This document shows, piece after piece, positions 56,169 to 64,000 of a DNA stretch of 64,000 nucleotides (positions are counted from its first letter, which is position 1; each line of letters opens with the position of its first letter). Both the position numbers and the translations under genes were made by a program. The notes under the pieces were generated by a model. That model searched no databases. It saw only the letters and a list, made by a program, of their open reading frames with translations, and was not told the origin of the DNA. Source of the DNA: Spisula solida (taxonomy: Eukaryota; Mollusca; Bivalvia; Venerida; Mactridae). The DNA lies in contig OX365962.1 in NCBI GenBank assembly GCA_947247005.1, positions 5,243,201 through 5,307,200 on the forward strand. Reading direction: 5' to 3'.

Positions 56169-56174
56169 AATAAA
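56169..56174 (+). terminator. Candidate PEMT poly(A) signal
   Basis: AATAAA 0.9 kb after the stop, the first clear signal downstream; the region 55293-56200 is otherwise AT-rich 3' UTR. Confidence 0.45.
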
Positions 56175-56894
56175 GAGTATAAAGCAGTAGTTTACTTTAT
56201 ATATTGCGCTAAGTTTTGACCTGTAAAAATTAACATGATTACTGGATACTGTACACTATAGATTAGCAGTCTTCATCTTTTTGAAGATTACTTATCTAGA
56301 GTGTGCACAAACCTTGTACTTAAGTATATTTGACAGCAGTGATTTTTCTTGAACTGAATGAAACAGCTTATGTCCATGAAATTGGGATATTTAAGCGCGA
56401 CAATTTGCAAAATTATTATAAAAAAATATTGTTAATATTGAATTGGTTATTAATTGTTTATATTTTGATTTTTTTTACTGATTATACTCAAGTCATTTGT
56501 ACACGTAGCAACGCCTTTTGCCAGTTCGAAAACCGTTTATTTTGACTTAAAAACAGCCATACCTTTAGTTGCTTTTAAACAAGCGAGAACAAAATGGGAA
56601 ATTTTGGGGGGATAATATGACTTTTTGGGAAAAAAATGATATTATTTTGCTAGGGAAAAGTGCCAATATTCTCCTCTAAAAATAGCCAAATAAATCACTG
56701 GGCAGGTCAATATCAATGCACAATATTTGTAATCCTCTTTATACTGGGGAAGTTTTATCTATAGTGACTGTAGCTACAGTGTAATTATGTTAATTTTGAC
56801 AGGTTAAAAACTTCACTAATATTACTTGTTTCCATGGTAAACTGTTAGTTTTTAAAAGCTTACTGCCTATGTACATCTATTTCATTCCCTTTTT
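56175..56894. other. AT-rich spacer downstream of PEMT
   Basis: No supported feature; one 71-codon chance frame. Confidence 0.35.
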
Positions 56895-57407
56895 AGCTCG
56901 CCTGTCAGAAAGTGACAGAGTGAGCTTTAGTGATCACTCTTCGTCCGTCCGACACTAAAGGTCACAGTTTTGGCCTAATCATTTTGAAACTTGATCAATA
57001 TTTGGTCATCCAGGGTCAAAAACTAGGTCACAAGGTCAAATAATAGAAACCCCTTGCGGGAGTCACTAGAGGTCACAATTTTGACATAATCTTTATGAAA
57101 CTCGGTCACAATGATCATCTCATCAAAATCTAGGCTAAGTTCGATTATGGGTCATCTTGGGTAAAAAATACGGTCACAAGGTCAAATCTTAGAAAAAATG
57201 TGTGTAGTCACTAGATGTCACAATATGGGTTATCTGAGGTAAACACCAAGGTCGCTGGTTAAGTCAATATGAAAACCTAGTACATGCAATTGAGGCCGCA
57301 TTTACTGGATTCTTAGAAGTTGTAATTGATTTTAAATGAGGTCACCATCGGGGCCTGCATGTACTACTACGACAGGTGAGCGATCTAGGGTCCTTTGGGC
57401 CCTATTG
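56895..57407 (+). mobile_element. Hairpin-headed repeat, AGCTCGCCTGTC type, complete copy 2
   Basis: Head stem at 56895-56926, CTTCGTCCGTCCG, repeated GGTCACAATTTTGAC blocks, AGGTCA-CA-AGGTCA at 57025-57038. Ends GACAGGTGAGC (57371-57381, complementary to GCTCGCCTGTC at the head), then a second hairpin AGGGTCC-TTT-GGGCCCT at 57387-57403. Confidence 0.8.
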
Positions 57408-58029
57408 TTAAATGCTATATTTTATTTGATCTCATTGTTTCAATGTATTATAGCTCAGAGAATTTGACATGATCCTGACCTTTATGCATGAATATATTAC
57501 AAAGTTCTTGCGCTGAATATATAAATTTCCGGGAGCAAATCGTGCAATATCGATCCTTTAGATTTGTGTTGGTATTACACCTCGATCATCTTTGTGATAC
57601 TTTCCGCTTATGAAAACCATGCATGTTTAATTAACATGCGTGTGAAAACATACAACCCGGATTATAAATATGGACAATATATCAGCTGTTAAGTTATGCT
57701 TATAGAAGGTGGAAAGTCGTGTCAAATTCTCTGGACTATACATTCTATTAAGGTGTTTGATAACATTGGTACTAGTATTTGTATAACACATATATAATGA
57801 TTAATATATTCTACATAAATATACATGATTGTACTTGTTTTTTTCCACCAGGTTTTCAGCCAAACTCATCATACGGTTGACCAACGTTTAACCAAGTGTG
57901 TCTAAAATTAGCAACCGGTACTTACTTGCACTTATAATTATAAGCATCTAACGACTTCTTCACATTCGAAATCATACGAAATCAAATTAGTCTTAGTCCC
58001 AAAGGTCAACAGTTTTTTAGTCATACGGA
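57408..58029. other. AT-rich spacer
   Basis: Nothing recognised. Confidence 0.35.
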
Positions 58030-58290
58030 GACTACCCAGTCTCGTTATTCTGACACCGGGTGAGACAGCAGTAATCTGGAACTAACTATGCAGAGTGTCA
58101 AGCAAGGAAGGCAAAAGTCAAAATTTATTTATTGTTGGATATGGTTGTAACAATGTAAACATAAGCTACTCTATTATGTATATTTTTTTACCGAAGATAA
58201 ACCAAATGATAAACCATGTTTAACGGCTTTGGTATGGTGCGGCATGGGATTGAACCGGAAATAGTCTACCATCACAACATAATGAATGAC
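58030..58290 (-). mobile_element. Degenerate SINE copy
   Basis: Retains GTGTCAAGCAAGGAA, GGCTTTGGTATGGTGCGG and GGGATTGAACCGG in the order of the 415-678 family; diverged and interrupted by AT-rich sequence. Confidence 0.5.
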
Positions 58291-60432
58291 TTGTCAGTAG
58301 CCAATATTTCAGAAGAACAGGAAAATTCGACAGCAGCTTATCTTGGTTACAAGTTGGTCACTCTAGTACTCTTGATACTGGTACTCAAAGACCTAAATAT
58401 ACAAAGCTGATTGGAAAAATCTACCAAATCTCACAATATCTCGCGGCAGTTTTCTGAAATCTCGCGAAATCTCGTTTGTCTTTAATACCTTATATCTCCT
58501 GTTTTGCTATACATAGGAAAAATCTAATATGTTTATGCAATAGATTTATCATTCTGCTTTAATATAATACCTAATTTATTGGAATCAGTCGAGGAATAAA
58601 ACAATAGACCTCAAAGAGCCCGACCTACTCTCATTTTAATGGAAATTCCAATTTTATCAGAAAAGACTCCATTTGCCTCATTCAAACAATAATTTTTTGA
58701 ATTCTATAAGAGATAGAAAAAAATAAGTTACATCATGCAGTAGAAGAAGCTAGCTCTTCAAAATGAGATATAGTTCATTAAAAAAGGATGACAAACAAAA
58801 GTGTTCATGCAAAATATCAGACTCTGCTGCATGCTGTTTTGCATTTTCTCGCCGGTGTCAATTAAGTGTCCAATCTGTGTATATTTAGGTCTTTGTGGTA
58901 CTAGACTACTAGTACTTGTGCTACTAGTGTAATAGTGGTGGTCATTATTGTCACAATTTCAGTATAGATTATGAATCAAATAAACAAGTACACACATTTT
59001 GATTGTTTTAATATCCACATAATCAACAATATCCACAGTAATGCAAACAATTTGAGTTCCTAGCATTCTCGATACTACCACAAATGATAGATGCGGCGAG
59101 AGTACAAGCTTGCTCAGGAGTAAGATCAGTACAATTGGCTGCAAATGTGTAAAATAATTGTCAATCATGTCATGACTCATCGCTGGCTTTGAAAAGGAGG
59201 GTCGTAAGTACAAAAACGCTATTTTGAGAAAACAAGAACAAGCTGTCTGAAAACTACTCTTTACTTATGGAAAAACAAGTTTTTTTCAACTTCAGATTGG
59301 TCGACATGAAAATAGGCTCATAAGAAGCGCATCCATTGTAGTGCAGATTTCAAATATGTATGGGTCTTATGAGGTCGTAAGTAGCACTTACGAGTATCTC
59401 ATTCTAAGACAGTGATATATAATACTAGTACACAACCTACCACAGCATTCTCGTGATAACGTAAAGCACATGCAAAACTATTTGTATACGATGTTTACGT
59501 TTTAGATGCCGAACTGTGTCTTTAAAATGCTAATGTCTGTTTTAGGGTTCCCCCCACAATTTATGAATGATTTGGAAATGCGCTGTAAAAATTGTTATGA
59601 ACTTCCAAAATTAGAAACAATGACATGTACGTGTAATTGTTTGACACAATTTCAGCACGTAGATATTATTTGGTGCATGTGTTCATTTGCAGACAAATAG
59701 ATAAGATACGTTCTACATGCGTTTTTATTTGAAAATAACGACGTTTATTCTGTACTTGAGGACATCTTTCTGTTGTTTTCAGGTTAATTACGACTGAACT
59801 GGGAAACAACAAGTAAGTTATAATCCGTTTATTCAGGTCTGTCACTTATATACATACAAACATTGCAATAGCCTAACATTTTTTCTATTTGTTTTAAACA
59901 TTTTAATTTGAGACAAAGGCAGTGAACACAAATACCTGATTCACGAATTATAAGCTACATACTTTTACTCATATTATCTTAGACTACTAGTATTAAAATA
60001 AGACTTAGAATATAACCTACATTATGAGCCAATGAAAACGCCTAATTCGGTGGTTTTAAATGAAAGTTTAATCATTAAAATTTTGCTCTTAACAGACGTG
60101 ACGTCATGAGTTGGACTAATTTCTATCGGCCTATCAAAATCCAGGATGCTATATTCTAAGCCAGTTAGAACATAGTAAGTAAATTATCTTTCGCTCGCCC
60201 CGCCCTTTTTAATCATTAAAATGCACTTAATATGTTCTAACTATAACATAAAAAGACGGACTGCCCTGAATAATCGATTGATACATCCAATACATGTACA
60301 CATGGGTTTACCTTAAATAAGACGATCATGTTATATGTTGGTAGATTAATGTTAATAATTAGTATCCACTGTATCAGTTAATCTAATTACATCTTCCAAA
60401 ATACAAAGCAGATACATGTTAAATGCCACTGT
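58291..60432. other. AT-rich region with one candidate microexon
   Basis: No gene that I can assemble. A 30-nt block 59783-59812 has a strong acceptor (TTGTTTTCAG) and donor (CAA|GTAAGT). A 64-codon Cys-containing frame at 59506-59700 is unrecognised. Confidence 0.35.
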
Positions 60433-60655
60433 ATTACTGTAAAGTCTGAAATTTTCGACAGATATTAATTTTCGCTATATTGGCGAAATCGTTTCCGCAC
60501 AAATTAATGCCCATGAACATTAATTACGGCAGTAAAACGCAGAACATATTTCTCTCTGAAGTTTAAAAATCGCGAATATTTAACTCCGCGAACGAACTCC
60601 CAATATCAAATTCGCAAAATGTTGACATCGCAAAAATATAATTTTTTACAGTAAT
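60433..60655. mobile_element. 223-bp MITE, ATTACTGTAAA ends
   Basis: ATTACTGTAAA (60433-60443) is the exact complement of TTTACAGTAAT (60645-60655). The interior has TTTTCGC and GCGAA words as in the remnant at 4420. Confidence 0.75.
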
Positions 60656-60803
60656 TTTTCTAGAACTAATTAATTTGGCCTTCGAATGCAGGAATATAAA
60701 CAAGCTTCTTGTGTCGAGTACGTATATCAATTTCCGCGAGGAACTCATGCTTTTCAGGCCAGTTACATTAGTGTTCATAACTTGCAGTACATCTCGTATA
60801 TAT

Positions 60804-61400
60804 ATGAGCCAGTCTCCAGGAAACCTGCTATATTGACATTATGTAATTACTATTATGTAACATGGTTTAAATAAAGCTATAAAATAAGAACAATACATAT
60901 CTATTGATTTTACTTTAAGTAATTTACCAATATAGTACTATATCTTAGCTTTATTTTTTTTATAAATTATATCGAAATAACATACTTCGTTGCTATGATG
61001 ACCAATTCCGGAAAAGTACTCTGATTGAGAAAAACGAGGAGTTAGTTGCATAAAGCAGTAAAAGCTTTACTCTAAATGCAAACCATTTTGATTTTGATGT
61101 ATATTTTAGTATTTTAAAACATAATTCTAAAACATGATACTATTTTGAAAAGTTTATGTCAAGAATTGATATGAAAGTATCGTTGCAGTAACGTCGACTA
61201 ACGTTTCAATGACCTTTGCGACGTCACACAAATATCACTATATGGGGACTGTACAAAAACAGCTGCAACTTCCTTAAAACTCAAGATATTTACAAATTTT
61301 CTTTTGCATTTTGCTTCATTAACATGATCCTTTAAGACTATGGAAAATCTCAAAATCAATATTGTTGTCAAATAGCAGGTTTTCCTGGAGACTGGCTCAT
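60804..61400. mobile_element. 0.6-kb TIR element, copy 2
   Basis: Left ATGAGCCAGTCTCCAGGAAA, right TTTCCTGGAGACTGGCTCAT: about 25-bp inverted repeats including CCTGC. Full-length partner of 8778-9389, with better preserved ends. Confidence 0.85.
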
Positions 61401-61659
61401 ATGTATACGTAATACTCTCCGCTTATGAGCACAGACACCAACATTAAAAGGTGGACAATAACTCAACGGACAAATGATGTTAATAGGAGGTTCGGGACCA
61501 CGTTTACTTGGTGGTAGCATACCAAAGTAACGTGCGACCACCTACATTTGATATTGTACGTGAATGATGACAAAAATTTAAATTTCAGTGTGGTGTCTTG
61601 GTATATTAATTCTCCTGTCAGTGTGTAAACGTGAGTACATTGTATTTTTGTTATTATTA

Positions 61660-61720
61660 TTATACCATATTTATATAGCACTTTTCATGTTATTACGCGT
61701 TCAAAAGTGCTGTACAATTA
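61660..61720. repeat. Short palindrome after an ATT run
   Basis: TATAGCACTTTTC...AAAAGTGCTGTACA: a 9-bp stem AGCACTTTT/AAAAGTGCT. Resembles SINE tail sequence of the TATATAGCGC type in reverse. Confidence 0.4.
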
Positions 61721-62261
61721 CATTTTAGACATAGTTAAAAACAATTTAAAATAGAAATAAACATGTTAACATAACAACACATGTATATATATACCGTTAA
61801 AAGTTTAATGATAAAAATATAAATTTTCAGAAGACTAATTAAAACAAATATAAATTTTGAATGCTTTAAATCCGTTTGACTTCGTAATCTGTATGGCTAG
61901 TCCACACGCGCATTACTCCACCAGCCGGTATTATAATATGTTACGCATTATGTTAGTCCAATGTGTCGACACTTCTCACAGAAAACCAGCAATTTGTCTA
62001 ATACGGGACCATTCTCTTTTCAAATGTCGTACTATATAAGGACTGGTCCCTCACTCCAGTTGGACTTTAGCAAACGATGTCTATTTTCAATAATCGAACG
62101 GGTACCGGTCTATCGTCGAAAAGTCTGATGACGTCATAGTAACCTCAGGAAAATTCTTAACATTAATAAATGCTTAGTAAATACAAATGTTAAACAATAA
62201 TCAGGCTTCAGTCAGTCAAACTTATCCAGGGAAACACCTAGCTTGCAAAATCAAACATTTA
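61721..62261. other. Spacer before the terminal array
   Basis: No supported gene or repeat. Confidence 0.35.
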
Positions 62262-64000
62262 GAACCACACATCACAAGGACAACAACACATCACAAGGAC
62301 AACAACACATCACAAGGACAACAACACGTCACAATGGCAACCCACAAGAACAAACAATGACCACCATACATCACAATGACCACCATACATCTAAAGGACA
62401 ACCACACATCACAAGGACAACAACACATCACAAGGACAACAACACGTCACAATGGCAACCCACAAGAACAAACAATGACCACCATACATCACAATGACCA
62501 CCATACATCACAAGGACAACCCACAAGAACAAACTATGACCACCTCACATGACAAGGACAACCACACATCACAAGGACAAACCACAAGAACAAACTATGA
62601 CCACCACACATCACAAGGACAAGCACACATCACAGGGATAACTCACAAGAACAAACAATGACCACCACACATTACAAGGACAATCACACATCACAAGGAT
62701 AACTCACAAGAACAAACAATGACCACCACACATCACAAGGATAACCAACAAGAACAAAAACTGACAACCTCACATCACAAGGACAAACCGTATTAACAAA
62801 CCATGGCGGTAACAACTCACAAGAACAAATAATGACAACCATATATTATCACAAGAACAAACTAGGACAACCACACATCACAAGGACAAACCACAAGAAC
62901 AAACTATGACCACCACACATCACAAGGACAACCCACAAGAACAAACAATGACCACCATACATCACAATGACCACCATACATCACAAGGACAAACCACAAG
63001 AACAAACTATGACCACCATACATCACAATGACCACCATACATCACAAGGACAAACCACAAGAACAAACTATGACCACCACAAATCACAAGGACAACCCAC
63101 AAGAACAAACAATGACCACCATACATCACAATGACCACCATACATCACAAGGACAAACCACAAGAACAAACTATGACCACCACACATCACAAGGACAACC
63201 CACAAGAACAAACAATGACCACCACACATCACAATGACCACCACACATCACAAGGACAAACCACAAGAACAAACTATGACCACCACACATTACAAGGACA
63301 ACCCACAAGAACAAACAATGACCACCATACATCACAATGACCACCATACATCACAAGGACAACCCACAAGAACAAACAATGACCACCATACATCACAATG
63401 ACCACCATACATTCCAAGGACAACCAACAAGAACACACAATGACCACCACACATCACAATGACCACCATACATCACAAGGACAACCCACAAGAACAAACA
63501 ATGACCACCACACGTCACAATGACCACCACACATCACAAGGACAACCCACAAGAACAAACTATGACCACCACACATCACAAGGACAACCCACAAGAACAA
63601 ACTATGACCACCACACATCACAAGGACAACCCACAAGAACAAACTATGACCACCACACATCACAAGGACAAGCACAAATCACAAGGACAACCCACAAGAA
63701 CAAACTATGACCACCATACATCACAAGAACATCCCACAAGAACAAACTATGACCATCATACATCCCAAGAACAACCACACATCACAAGGACAACCACACA
63801 CCACAAGGACAACCAACTAGAACAAATTATGACCACCACACATCACAAGGACAAGCACACATCACAATGACAACCACACATCACAAGGACAACCCACTAG
63901 AACAAACTATGACCACCATACATCACAAGGACAACCCACAAGAACAAACTATGACCACCATACATCACAAGAACAACCACACATCACAAGGACAACCCAC
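62262..64000. repeat. 42-bp/19-bp tandem array, runs off right edge
   Basis: Main unit of 42 bp built from ATGACCACCACACATCACAA, GGACAACCCACAAGAACA and AACT. A 19-bp submodule (ACCATACATCACAATGACC) is added in some units. More than 35 units are visible. Purine/pyrimidine skew is strong: the + strand is almost free of G and rich in CA. Open frames in it (His/Thr-rich) are by-products. Confidence 0.95.

Noticed and set aside
59506..59700. 64-codon Cys-rich frame
   Set aside because: Short, AT-rich, no recognised pattern; cysteines not in a known spacing.
62243..63870. His/Thr/Gln-rich open frames in the terminal array
   Set aside because: By-product of the 42-bp unit; frame shifts at each 19-bp submodule and no start context or splice signals.

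Overview
The window is animal nuclear DNA, most likely from a bivalve mollusc. Genes are split by introns with canonical GT/AG borders. Several dispersed repeats match types I recall as abundant in bivalve genomes, such as elements beginning AGCTCACCTGTCAC, TGTCGCCTGAAAAGG or TATGCCCCC. No species is claimed.

Two complete host protein genes can be assembled, both on the + strand. The first is a GTP-type phosphoenolpyruvate carboxykinase (PEPCK), eight coding exons between 22588 and 30825, 636 aa, with all catalytic motifs. The second is phosphatidylethanolamine N-methyltransferase (PEMT), six exons between 47664 and 55292, 200 aa. A TATA/CRE/CCAAT/E-box promoter with a phase-0 mini-exon at 37312-37510 may be its distal start. 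Near the left edge (3915-4416) are the last two exons of a single-pass membrane protein with a PPPPY tail. A candidate spliced short-peptide or non-coding unit lies at 42950-44445.

The rest is dominated by mobile DNA. There are four large non-LTR retrotransposons (1-3320 minus, 4914-8146 plus, 33400-36950 minus, 38830-41560 plus) and smaller LINE fragments at 45010-45430 and 46130-46520. At least six copies of one tRNA-derived SINE family are present, plus other tRNA-headed SINEs. Many terminal-inverted-repeat (TIR) elements can be delimited, several with target duplications: LINE in a TIR element, SINE in a LINE, a TA-flanked element in a hairpin-headed repeat, a hairpin-headed repeat in a hAT-like element, and a MITE placed exactly in a splice donor. 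Tandem arrays include 22-bp units (3.3 kb), 70-bp (10.1 kb), 60-bp with a 6-unit higher-order repeat (15.1-16.4 kb), 42-bp (PEPCK intron 2), 88-bp (PEMT) and a 42/19-bp array running off the right edge.

Layout: 0-4 kb LINE, SINE, minisatellite; 3.9-4.4 kb membrane-protein 3' exons; 4.8-14 kb nested elements; 14-16.5 kb tRNA-like sequences and 60-bp satellite; 16.5-22 kb sparse; 22.6-31.5 kb PEPCK; 31.6-33.2 kb AT-rich; 33.4-41.6 kb two head-to-head LINEs around a promoter; 41.65-45.0 kb TIR element; 45-47 kb LINE debris; 47.7-56.2 kb PEMT; 56.9-64 kb repeats. PEPCK (gluconeogenesis) and PEMT (phosphatidylcholine synthesis) are both metabolic enzymes, but nothing in the sequence shows a functional link.
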